Source of the DNA: an uncultured Christensenellaceae bacterium
GTDB lineage: Bacteria; Bacillota; Clostridia; Christensenellales; Borkfalkiaceae
Reading direction: 5' to 3'
NCBI GenBank assembly: GCA_910587625.1
Contig: CAJUMW010000001.1
Coordinates: 26,475 to 90,474, forward strand
Length of the DNA: 64,000 nucleotides
Shown: positions 37,295 through 44,953 of the stretch, in pieces
Position numbering within the stretch: the stretch's first letter is position 1
Layout of the letters: every line of letters starts with the position of its first letter
Notes under the pieces: model-generated
Told to the model about the DNA's origin: nothing
Database searches by the model: none
Seen by the model: only the letters and a program-made list of their open reading frames with translations
Position numbers and translations under genes: made by a program

Positions 37295-38152
37295 ATGGAT
37301 TATTTGGCAATCACTGTTGTAACTTTAATATCCGGTGTAGTCGGTACGGGGCTGGGCGGCGTTATAGGAGCGCTGCTTCGTCGTGACTCGGGGAAGGTGG
37401 TAAGCCTTTTACTGTCTTTTGCCGCCGGTATTATGCTTGCCGTAGTTTGTTTCGATTTAATGAGCGAACCTATAGAGATGATGAGGGAGGGGCTTTTGCC
37501 CGATTATACGCCCTTTATAGTTGTGCTTGCGGTTGCGGTGGGTTTCGGCGTAGTTTATCTTTTAAATTTTATAATAGATAAAAACACCAATCACGAGGTC
37601 AAACATATCGACGAAAATCATCCCTCAACCGCCGACGCGCTCGACGAGCTTATTCACTCGGACCACTTTGAAACGCATAAGGGCAATAAATCCAATTTGT
37701 TTGTAGCAGGGCTTGTTATGATGACGGCTATTGCGTTGCACAACTTGCCCGAGGGTATGATAATCGGCGCGTCTTACGCCGCATTAGACGTAATGGCAAG
37801 CCTGTTTTCCGGCAGCGGATTTATTATGGCTATCGTAATAGGTCTGCACAATATTCCCGAAGGTATGGCTGTTTCCGTGCCTTTGATTTCTGGCGGAATG
37901 AAAAAGTTAAACGCAGTTTTACTTACCGCGCTGAGCGGGCTTCCAACCGTGTTCGGCGCACTTTTGGGCTATGCTTTGGGCGGAATAAACTCTATTATGC
38001 TTGTTCTGTCGCTCGGGTTTGCAAGCGGCGCGATGCTGTACGTCGTATTCGGTGAGCTTTTGCCCGAGTCGATATTGATGTGGCGCAGCAAGTTGCCGTC
38101 TGTTGCGGTGTTTGTGGGAATTATCGTCGGCTTTCTATTAGTAATGTTTTAA
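37295..38152 (+). CDS. ZIP-family metal transporter
   Basis: A 285-residue membrane protein with about eight TM helices and the two ZIP signatures HNLPEG (TM4) and HNIPEG (TM5), whose His and Glu bind the metal. A His-rich cytosolic loop (HEVKHIDENH and HSDHFETH) is also typical. It probably imports Zn2+ (ZupT-like); Fe2+ or Mn2+ are possible. The only Shine-Dalgarno-like sequence (CGGAG) is 14 bases before the ATG, so translation may be weak. A strong terminator follows. Confidence 0.9.
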   Translation: MDYLAITVVTLISGVVGTGLGGVIGALLRRDSGKVVSLLLSFAAGIMLAVVCFDLMSEPIEMMREGLLPDYTPFIVVLAVAVGFGVVYLLNFIIDKNTNHEVKHIDENHPSTADALDELIHSDHFETHKGNKSNLFVAGLVMMTAIALHNLPEGMIIGASYAALDVMASLFSGSGFIMAIVIGLHNIPEGMAVSVPLISGGMKKLNAVLLTALSGLPTVFGALLGYALGGINSIMLVLSLGFASGAMLYVVFGELLPESILMWRSKLPSVAVFVGIIVGFLLVMF

Positions 38153-38170
38153 AACTTAATCTTAAATTTA

Positions 38171-38205
38171 AACACCCTCGGACCTATCGGTCCGAGGGTG
38201 TTTTT
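38171..38205. terminator. Bidirectional hairpin terminator
   Basis: A perfect 14-bp stem (38171-38184 with 38189-38202), TATC loop, then a run of T. It lies between the convergent ZIP and XRE genes. Confidence 0.9.
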
Positions 38206-38212
38206 GCAATAT

Positions 38213-38419
38213 TTAAAAATCACTTTTCCCGAAAAGATAGTCAAGCGATACATTAAAAATTTCGCTTAGATTGAGTAAGGTATGCATCGAGGGTTCTTGT
38301 TTGTCGTTTTCCCAAGCATAAATAGTATTACCGCTTACGTTTAGTATTTTTGCAATTTGATTTTGCGTGTAGCCTTTTTCAATCCGTAATTCTTTCAATC
38401 TTTCACCGAAAATTTTCAT
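38213..38419 (-). CDS. XRE-family HTH repressor
   Basis: A 68-residue Cro/CI-type repressor (GERLKELRIEKGYTQNQIA, VSGNTIYAWENDKQEPS, LDYLFGKSDF). An in-frame ATG at 38437 would add six residues, but it has no ribosome site; the ATG at 38419 has GGAG upstream and begins at the usual family position, so I prefer it. It is divergent from two tiny genes and faces two identical TTCACG-N5-CGTGAA palindromes, one exactly within the promoter of those genes. Confidence 0.85.
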   Translation of the reverse strand: MKIFGERLKELRIEKGYTQNQIAKILNVSGNTIYAWENDKQEPSMHTLLNLSEIFNVSLDYLFGKSDF

Positions 38420-38445
38420 TATAATTAAGTTCTCCATATAAATTA

Positions 38446-38498
38446 TTCACGCAAATCGTGAAAATTTACTTGACATTCACGAATTTCGTGAATATAAT
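38446..38498 (+). promoter_or_regulatory. Promoter with repressor palindrome in its spacer
   Basis: TTGACA (38470-38475), 17 bases, TATAAT (38493-38498). The 17-bp spacer is exactly one palindrome, TTCACG-N5-CGTGAA (38476-38492). A second copy (38446-38462) lies toward the divergent XRE gene. A repressor bound here must block RNA polymerase. Confidence 0.85.
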
Positions 38499-38526
38499 TA
38501 AGTAAAAAATACAGGAGAGAAATAAT

Positions 38527-38784
38527 ATGTCAAAAAAAGTTAAGTACAATAAAGACAAATCTGTGACGGTAATTCTTAACGGCCGTGACAAAACGTCATT
38601 TTGGGTGGAAGTAGACAGGGAAACTCAACAATGGATTAATAAAGGTTACAGATTAATCGATGTTGTTAAAGGCGGAAATTCTTTTAAAGACAGCATATTG
38701 ACAAGTATAATAAATATGTTTCGTTTGCTGTTAAACATGAGCGAAAAACACGACCCTGAAGTAAGACTTACTTTTTCAAAATAA
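38527..38784 (+). CDS. Small hypothetical protein, 85 residues
   Basis: An unrecognised basic small protein (SKKVKYNKDKSVTVILNGRD start) with an alpha/beta look, no signal peptide and one amphipathic helix near its end. CAGGAG lies just before the ATG. It is directly under the palindrome-controlled promoter and precedes a 38-residue zinc-ribbon gene. It could be an accessory or toxin-like product of a repressor-controlled cassette, but no function can be assigned. Confidence 0.65.
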   Translation: MSKKVKYNKDKSVTVILNGRDKTSFWVEVDRETQQWINKGYRLIDVVKGGNSFKDSILTSIINMFRLLLNMSEKHDPEVRLTFSK

Positions 38785-38802
38785 AAACAAGGAGGTTAAT
38801 TT

Positions 38803-38919
38803 ATGTCGACTTATACTTATTATTATTGTCCTAAATGCCGTTTTTGCTCGTCTAAACCGGGCGTTTGTCCAAGGTGTGGCATTAAGCTTGACGCACAGCA
38901 AGAAAACGAACAGGGTTAA
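38803..38919 (+). CDS. Tiny zinc-ribbon protein, 38 residues
   Basis: A short but convincing gene: a perfect AAGGAGG lies eight bases before the ATG, and the product carries two CxxC knuckles (CPKC, CPRC) plus another Cys. It is therefore a lone rubredoxin-like zinc ribbon with a YTYYYCPKCRFC beginning. It sits 18 bases after the 85-residue gene and is followed by a strong terminator. Confidence 0.7.
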   Translation: MSTYTYYYCPKCRFCSSKPGVCPRCGIKLDAQQENEQG

Positions 38920-38956
38920 AACGCGTAAGCACAATTAAATATGTAAAGCTTTATTT

Positions 38957-38987
38957 ATCGCAAGGCTATCTGCCTTGCGATTTTTTT
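38957..38987 (+). terminator. Rho-independent terminator
   Basis: A perfect ten-bp stem ATCGCAAGGC/GCCTTGCGAT (38957-38966 with 38972-38981), followed by a run of seven T. Confidence 0.9.
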
Positions 38988-38989
38988 AT

Positions 38990-39385
38990 TGCAATAAATT
39001 TTTTCATTATTATATGGTTGTCGAAAAACGTCGAAACTGCCGCTATTAACACATTTATGGCAAAAAATGTAAGCAAATTTCTAATATAGTTCAAATTTAC
39101 CAATTTTTCTACCATATACACCAAATTTCAGCTATTTTTAAATATTTTTGTAAAATGTAAATCGAAATTAAAAAATGTTAACGGCTTGTGGTTTTCAGCA
39201 CCGTAAAACCCAAAGGGGGGAACAATGCCGGGCTTAATTGTTAAACGATGAGTAGTTAAACGTAAAAGGAGGTAACAGGCTAAATAGAGCAGGCGGTAAC
39301 TTCCGTTATTTTGGCGGAGCGTAGGGAGCAGGGTTAAAGCTTCCGTGACAAATTTAAATTTTAATTATATATGAGAGGAGAAATT
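38990..39385 (+). other. Long AT-rich then G-rich leader region before the first GH3 gene
   Basis: About 395 bases without a normal gene. The first half is very AT-rich and probably holds the promoter, though I see no convincing -35/-10 pair. The second half (39180-39350) is G-rich and looks transcribed. It contains a GGGGGG site followed by an eight-codon reading frame (39225-39251, MPGLIVKR), two GTTAAACG repeats 15 bases apart (39240 and 39255), an orphan AAAGGAGG (39266-39273) with no start codon after it, and a GGGAGC/GCTTCC stem. It may be a structured leader. I could not match it to a known riboswitch class. Confidence 0.4.
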
Positions 39386-42300
39386 GTGGTTAAAAGCAAA
39401 AAATCAATTAAAAAAATCGGTATAGGTGTGGCGGCAATAGTGATGACCGCTACAATGGCTATACCTATGGCATTTTCGGGCGCGCGCGTTGCTTCGGCGG
39501 AAAACGGCTTCAACAGCAGCACAAGTTCAAGCGCAATGCTCAATGCTACTAAAAAAACAAATCTTAAAATTGCGGAAGAAAGCGCCGTCCTGCTTAAAAA
39601 CAAAAATAATGCGCTGCCTTTGAACGTAAGCGACAAAACAAAAACTTTGGAACGCGACATTACACTGTTCCACTCTATAAGCAACTCCATAGTCGGTTAT
39701 TTCGGCAAAGACGAAAACTATATGCTTTCGGCATTGCACGCATTTACGCACTTTGCGGGAAGCGAAAATCCCACAACCGTCTATGAGAGTTTAAGAAACA
39801 ACAACTTCAATTTTAACCCGGGTATGAAAAATTTGTACGATAAGTACAGCTACTATACCGACAACGCGCAAAGCCAATACGGTATACATACTCGCAGAGG
39901 TCCAAATTTAGACGTAATAACATCAGCCGAAAAATCCTTTGCAAACTATAACGACGCGGCAGTAATTACAATTTCGCGCGTTGGCTGCGAAGGTTACGAC
40001 GGTTTGAGGTTGCAGGATCCCAACGAGCAATTGAAAGTATTCGACGCAAAGCCCGGCGAGCGCTATCTCTCGCTCAACGAGGGGGAGAAAGAACTTTTAG
40101 AATACGTTAAGGGCAAGTTTAAAAAGGTTGTAGTTCTCATCAACGCGCCCATGCCCCTCGAGGTTTCGGCGCTTCAGGACGACGACGGGGTTGACGCGGT
40201 TATGTGGATAGGCTATCCCGGCTGGAACGGTTTCGAGGCAATCGGCGAGCTTTTGTCGGGCTCGGTAAATCCCTCCGGCAGACTTGTGGACACCTGGGCT
40301 GCGGACGTATCAAAGGACCCCACCTGGTATAACTACTATAATAACAGCCAGACCTCCGAGGACGGCAAGCCCAATTACAGCGTATTAGACCCCTCGGGGA
40401 ATAAGACGAACTATGTCAGCATCGACTACTCCGAAGGCATTTATATGGGTTATAAATTCTACGAAACGGCTGCCGCAGACGGTTATTTTGCTGCGACAAA
40501 GCCCGCTACGGAACCCGAAAATTATCTGCCCGACGGAGTTACCGACGACTATTACAACAGATATAACGGCGTTGTTTATCCCTTCGGATACGGCTTGTCA
40601 TATACAAACTTCACACAGGAAATTGTTGCAAACTCGACAAAAACCGACGGGGATACAATTTCGTTCGACGTAAAAGTTACCAATACGGGTGATGTTGCCG
40701 GCAAAGAAGTTGTGCAGGTCTACTATAACCCCCACTACACCAACGGCGGAATAGAAAAGGCAGCGGCCAACCTTGTTGCGTTTGCAAAGACAAAAGAGCT
40801 TAAAAAGGGAGAAAGTCAAATTGTCAATATTTCTTTCGACAAGCGAGATATGGCTTCATACGACTATGACGACGCAAACGGAGATAAGCATATAGGCTAC
40901 GAGCTTGAAGCTTGCAACTATGAAATTTCCCTTAAAAAGAACTCGCACGAGGTATGGGGCAATCACAAGTTTACATATACTCACGCAACACAGACAAATT
41001 ACGATACCGACAGCAATACGGGCAATAAGATTGAACAGCTCTTCTCGGGAGACGACTACTACAATACCGACCGCTCTAAGTACACGGCAGACGGAGAGGG
41101 CATAAAGGTTATGACCCGTGAAAAGAAGACCGATGGCGGCACGGAAACGATCGGCTTGGTGCGCACCTTCCCTCAGACTGCAGGCAACGTTACTTTCAGC
41201 GCCGAGGCTCTCGAGCTGCTCGAAATGCAGGAAGTCAGTTACAGCTCTGCAAGCGACAGCGCAACCGACAAATATCTCGGCTCGATGTATAAAGAGTCCG
41301 TGCCGGAAGGCTGGACGCAGGAAAGCAACCCCACGGCCAACCGAGTAAACGGCTGGAACACGCGCATAATGCTCTCCGATATGAAGGGTATCGACTATAT
41401 GGGCAAAGAGCCTTTGAACCCCGAACAACTCACTTCGGTTGGAAAAACCGCGTTCAAAAAGACGGACGGCACCTATATGACGGGTAAGGAAGCGTGGGAA
41501 GAATTTATGAATCTTCTCACCTGGGACGAAATGGCGCTTCTTGCAAGCGACGCAAATTTCAGCACTCCGGCAATCGACGCCATAGGTAAACCCAGAACGG
41601 TCGACAACGACGGCCCCGCGCAGATAGGTACGCAAACTCAGTCCTGTATGAACTTCGCGTGCGGCACCAACATTGCGTCGACCTGGAATATCGAGCTTGT
41701 AGAAGAATACGGCAGACTCATAGGCGATCACGCTATCAACCAAGGTATAACGGGTTGGTACGGCCCCGGCTTGAACATTCACAGAAATCCCTACGGCGGA
41801 AGAAACTATGAATACTATTCCGAGGACGCGGTCTTAACGGGCAGAATAGCTTCCGCGGCTATAAGCGGCGCGGCTGCAAAGGGCGTAGTTACATATATGA
41901 AGCACTTTGCGCTCAACAATCAGGAAGAAAACCGTCACGGCGTATTGACCTGGGCAGACGAGCAAACAATGCGCGAAATATATCTTAAAGGCTTTGAAAT
42001 TGCCGTTAAAGACGGCGGCGCAACGGGCGTTATGTGCTCGTTCAATGCGATAGGCGGCATAGGCGCATGCATGAACAACCACCTTACAGTCAAGCTTTTG
42101 ACCGAAGAATGGGGCTTCCGCGGCGCGATAATTACCGACGCATACGGTGACAGCGGCTGGCCTTCGGGACTTATTGTCCGCAGTCAAACCGCTCCTCTCG
42201 GCAAGTACAGCACAAACGTCGAAGGTACTTGGGATGCAAGTAAGAATCTTCCCGTAATAAGAACGCGAGTCGACGGAGAAACGGTTATGGTCGGCAGCGC

Positions 42301-43495
42301 AACTCATTATTATGCGGTTCGTATGACGGCTCAGCGTATGCTTTACTCGGTAGTAAATTCCAACGGAATGAAATCCGAAAGTCCATTAAATTGCGAAATG
42401 TCCGTCTATAAATTCGACGACGACCCTCAGGGCACTGACGTCACGTTCAAACAGGGTGAAAACGGCTACGTCTGGCTCGGCTTAGGTCCCCGTGGACAGG
42501 GCAACTATACCAGAATGTGGATTGCGGGCGATACTGTTGAATCCAGCCCTCGCGGTTCAGAGTGGTACATTTTATTCCCCGGATTCGATTGGCACCAGGG
42601 CGGAGACTCGCTGTATGACACCCCTGTATCGGGAGAATTCCACTATCAAATGTGGGCAACCAAGGGCTATTACAAGAGCGAAGTGCTCGACATTAAAATA
42701 ACAGTTCTTTCGGCTTTCAAGGATAAAGATTATAACGCGGTGCAGGGCGTTGCCTACAGCGGACAAATCGAACTTGCCGAAGGCGCGGCTATAGGCGCAA
42801 TTAACAACTGTTCCGCAACGGGACTTCCCGAAGGACTTTCGGTAAGCCCGAACGGCGCTATATCGGGTACGCCCACCGCTCAGGCAGGCGATTACGACGT
42901 CAAGTTTACTATTAACGGAAAATACATTTACGACGCAACCATAACCGTCGGAGAAAAAACAACGCACACCGTTACGTTTGACGGCAACGGCGCAGACAGC
43001 ACTTCGGTAGAAGTTGCGCCCGGCGGCAAGGTAACGGCACCCGAAACCAACCCCGTGAGAGAGGGTTATAACTTCGTCGGCTGGTACGAGGACGCAGAGT
43101 GCACAACTCAAGCCGACTTCGACGCGGCGGTAACGGGCGCTAAAACCTACTACGCTAAGTGGAAGGCGTTGCAACCCGAGTTTAAGGTTGAAAACGGCGT
43201 TATTAAGTACACGCCCGACGGCAAAACTTGGATTGACGTTGCAAACTTAGACGACCTCAAGGGCGAAAACGGAACCAACGGCGCGGACGGAACTACTCCT
43301 ACAATTGAAATCAATTCAGACGGATATTGGGTGATAAACGGAGAAGTTACCAACGTAAAAGCGACGGGCAGCGACGGTGCTGCGGGCAGCGGATGCGGCG
43401 GCAGCATCGTGGAAACTTGTGTGACTGCCGGTGCGGCAATGGCGCTTGTGGGCGCGGCGGCATTGGTAATCAATCGCAAGAGAAAGAACAAATAA
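39386..43495 (+). CDS. Secreted, cell-surface GH3 glycosidase with He_PIG and InlB-type domains
   Basis: About 1369 residues. The GTG at 39386 is preferred because AGGAG ends five bases before it; the ATG at 39371 has no site. A signal peptide ends near residue 38 (ARVASA). The GH3 domains are in swapped order: the alpha/beta domain first (EESAVLLKNKNNALPL), then an Fn3-like region (YPFGYGLSYTNF), then the TIM barrel with the probable nucleophile Asp918 (AIITDAYG). A putative-Ig (He_PIG) domain, one InlB B-repeat (GYNFVGWYED) and a linker follow. The C-terminus has GCGGSI, a TM helix and RKRK, like a sorting signal. Likely a beta-glucosidase or beta-xylosidase on the outer face; specificity unknown. 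Confidence 0.9.
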   Translation: MVKSKKSIKKIGIGVAAIVMTATMAIPMAFSGARVASAENGFNSSTSSSAMLNATKKTNLKIAEESAVLLKNKNNALPLNVSDKTKTLERDITLFHSISNSIVGYFGKDENYMLSALHAFTHFAGSENPTTVYESLRNNNFNFNPGMKNLYDKYSYYTDNAQSQYGIHTRRGPNLDVITSAEKSFANYNDAAVITISRVGCEGYDGLRLQDPNEQLKVFDAKPGERYLSLNEGEKELLEYVKGKFKKVVVLINAPMPLEVSALQDDDGVDAVMWIGYPGWNGFEAIGELLSGSVNPSGRLVDTWAADVSKDPTWYNYYNNSQTSEDGKPNYSVLDPSGNKTNYVSIDYSEGIYMGYKFYETAAADGYFAATKPATEPENYLPDGVTDDYYNRYNGVVYPFGYGLSYTNFTQEIVANSTKTDGDTISFDVKVTNTGDVAGKEVVQVYYNPHYTNGGIEKAAANLVAFAKTKELKKGESQIVNISFDKRDMASYDYDDANGDKHIGYELEACNYEISLKKNSHEVWGNHKFTYTHATQTNYDTDSNTGNKIEQLFSGDDYYNTDRSKYTADGEGIKVMTREKKTDGGTETIGLVRTFPQTAGNVTFSAEALELLEMQEVSYSSASDSATDKYLGSMYKESVPEGWTQESNPTANRVNGWNTRIMLSDMKGIDYMGKEPLNPEQLTSVGKTAFKKTDGTYMTGKEAWEEFMNLLTWDEMALLASDANFSTPAIDAIGKPRTVDNDGPAQIGTQTQSCMNFACGTNIASTWNIELVEEYGRLIGDHAINQGITGWYGPGLNIHRNPYGGRNYEYYSEDAVLTGRIASAAISGAAAKGVVTYMKHFALNNQEENRHGVLTWADEQTMREIYLKGFEIAVKDGGATGVMCSFNAIGGIGACMNNHLTVKLLTEEWGFRGAIITDAYGDSGWPSGLIVRSQTAPLGKYSTNVEGTWDASKNLPVIRTRVDGETVMVGSATHYYAVRMTAQRMLYSVVNSNGMKSESPLNCEMSVYKFDDDPQGTDVTFKQGENGYVWLGLGPRGQGNYTRMWIAGDTVESSPRGSEWYILFPGFDWHQGGDSLYDTPVSGEFHYQMWATKGYYKSEVLDIKITVLSAFKDKDYNAVQGVAYSGQIELAEGAAIGAINNCSATGLPEGLSVSPNGAISGTPTAQAGDYDVKFTINGKYIYDATITVGEKTTHTVTFDGNGADSTSVEVAPGGKVTAPETNPVREGYNFVGWYEDAECTTQADFDAAVTGAKTYYAKWKALQPEFKVENGVIKYTPDGKTWIDVANLDDLKGENGTNGADGTTPTIEINSDGYWVINGEVTNVKATGSDGAAGSGCGGSIVETCVTAGAAMALVGAAALVINRKRKNK

Positions 43496-43514
43496 ATTTC
43501 AAACTTACGGACGA

Positions 43515-43557
43515 TACGGGATACGGAAGCGGGTTACCGCTTCCGTAACACCCCGTA
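43515..43557 (+). other. Intercistronic hairpin between GH3 and lipoprotein genes
   Basis: A strong nested stem: an inner perfect 11-bp stem (43522-43532 with 43537-43547, GTTA loop) and an outer TACGGG/CCCGTA stem. No T run follows, so it looks more like a message-stabilising or expression-tuning element than a terminator. Confidence 0.65.
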
Positions 43558-43572
43558 TATCAGGGAGGCATT

Positions 43573-44952
43573 ATGAAGGCTAAACGCATAGCTGCAACTT
43601 TTACGGCATTGATATTAATTATACTGACTTTGGCATTATCCGCCTGCGGCGTAAAAACCGTGACGGTTTCGTTTGAGGACGGGGTAAACGAGGCAATCGT
43701 TGTCGAAGTGGAGGTAGGCTCTACCGTAGCAAAACCCAAAACCGACCCCGTAAAAGACGGGCATATTTTTCTCGGTTGGTATTTGGACGGAGAGGAATAC
43801 GATTTTAACGCGCCCGTGACCGAAAATATCCTGCTCGAAGCAGAATGGGAAGAAAACGTACATACGGTGACGATATTCTATTACGAAGGTAAGACGGAAA
43901 GAAGGGAAGTTACCGACGGAGAAAAGCTTACAAAGCCTAAGGAAATCGAGAGGGAAGGCTTTACGTTCGACGATTGGTATTCGGACGCAGCGCATACAAA
44001 AAAATATAACTTTGAATTAACCGTTAAAGGTGACTTTACCATATACGCAAATTGGTTGAACAATGAGGCTACATACTTTAACGTGACATATAATTACAAC
44101 TATCAAAACGCGCCGGAATCTCGCGTGGTTCCCGTAGAAGAAAACTCAACGGCAAGTAAACCTGCCGATCCCGTACGCGTCGACTACGATTTCTTGGGCT
44201 GGTTTACTTCGGTTGACGGAGATATCGAGTATAACTTCGAAACGCCCGTTACGGCAGATATCGAAATATTTGCCCATTGGGAAATCAAACAACAGCAAGA
44301 GGGCGTCAAAAACTATAAGTTCGAAGCCGAACTTACCGATCTGACAAATTTCGAGGGTTCGGGTTTTTCAAACGAAGCAAAGGGCAGGCAGGCTATACAG
44401 GACGAGGCCAAGTGGAGCAGCGTTACCGAGCTTTCCGCAAGCAACGGCTATTGGGTGGGCTATATGTACCAGCTCGGCTGTTCGCTGACTTTTGAAATAG
44501 AGTCCGACAGAGAAGTATCCGACGTGGCGCTCAAATTGAGGCTTTCGGGAGAATTGGTAAACAGAGTAGTTGTAAAGAGCAACGAGTTTAAAATTACCGT
44601 AAACGGCACCCAAATTAATTACAGCGACATAGTAATAAACGACGTGCCCAAGGGCACAGGCGTCCCGCCGAGAGCTTTTCAGGACTTTGAATTGGGCGCG
44701 GGCATCTCGCTTGTCGAAGGTAAAAACACAATAGTTTTAAAGGTTGAAAACAACGTGCCGCTCGCAGGTTCCGACGGTGCGCAGGCAGGCGGTAAAATTC
44801 AATCTACCGCGCCGCTTGTCGACTGCCTCAAAATTTCCACTACGGCAAACTTGTCTTGGAATCCTTGGTTTGAAGGGCTTGAAAAGAAATACGGTCTTAG
44901 CGTTTGGGACAGAGAGTACGACTATGAGGGCATCATAGACAGCGAGGCTTAA
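43573..44952 (+). CDS. Lipoprotein with three InlB-type repeats and a carbohydrate-binding-like domain
   Basis: A 459-residue lipoprotein (signal peptide, lipobox LSAC, Cys25). Three InlB B-repeat/Flg_new units follow (GHIFLGWYLDGEEY, GFTFDDWYSD and DYDFLGWFTS phrases, each ending in A-x-W). The C-terminal 200 residues begin YKFEAELTDLTNFEG and look like a CBM6/35-type sugar-binding domain. It is placed between two GH3 genes and was probably built to hold substrate at the cell surface for them. The same architecture, with six repeats, recurs in the second GH3 module. The ribosome site is CAGGGAGG. Confidence 0.85.
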   Translation: MKAKRIAATFTALILIILTLALSACGVKTVTVSFEDGVNEAIVVEVEVGSTVAKPKTDPVKDGHIFLGWYLDGEEYDFNAPVTENILLEAEWEENVHTVTIFYYEGKTERREVTDGEKLTKPKEIEREGFTFDDWYSDAAHTKKYNFELTVKGDFTIYANWLNNEATYFNVTYNYNYQNAPESRVVPVEENSTASKPADPVRVDYDFLGWFTSVDGDIEYNFETPVTADIEIFAHWEIKQQQEGVKNYKFEAELTDLTNFEGSGFSNEAKGRQAIQDEAKWSSVTELSASNGYWVGYMYQLGCSLTFEIESDREVSDVALKLRLSGELVNRVVVKSNEFKITVNGTQINYSDIVINDVPKGTGVPPRAFQDFELGAGISLVEGKNTIVLKVENNVPLAGSDGAQAGGKIQSTAPLVDCLKISTTANLSWNPWFEGLEKKYGLSVWDREYDYEGIIDSEA

Positions 44953-44953
44953 A

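Noticed and set aside
39180..39350. c-di-GMP, c-di-AMP or glycine riboswitch
   Set aside because: Single G-rich patches resemble parts of these, but the order of conserved segments does not match any of them.
40856..41782. 308-residue open frame on the - strand
   Set aside because: Antisense to the GH3 gene; codon pattern follows the + gene and no start signal is seen.
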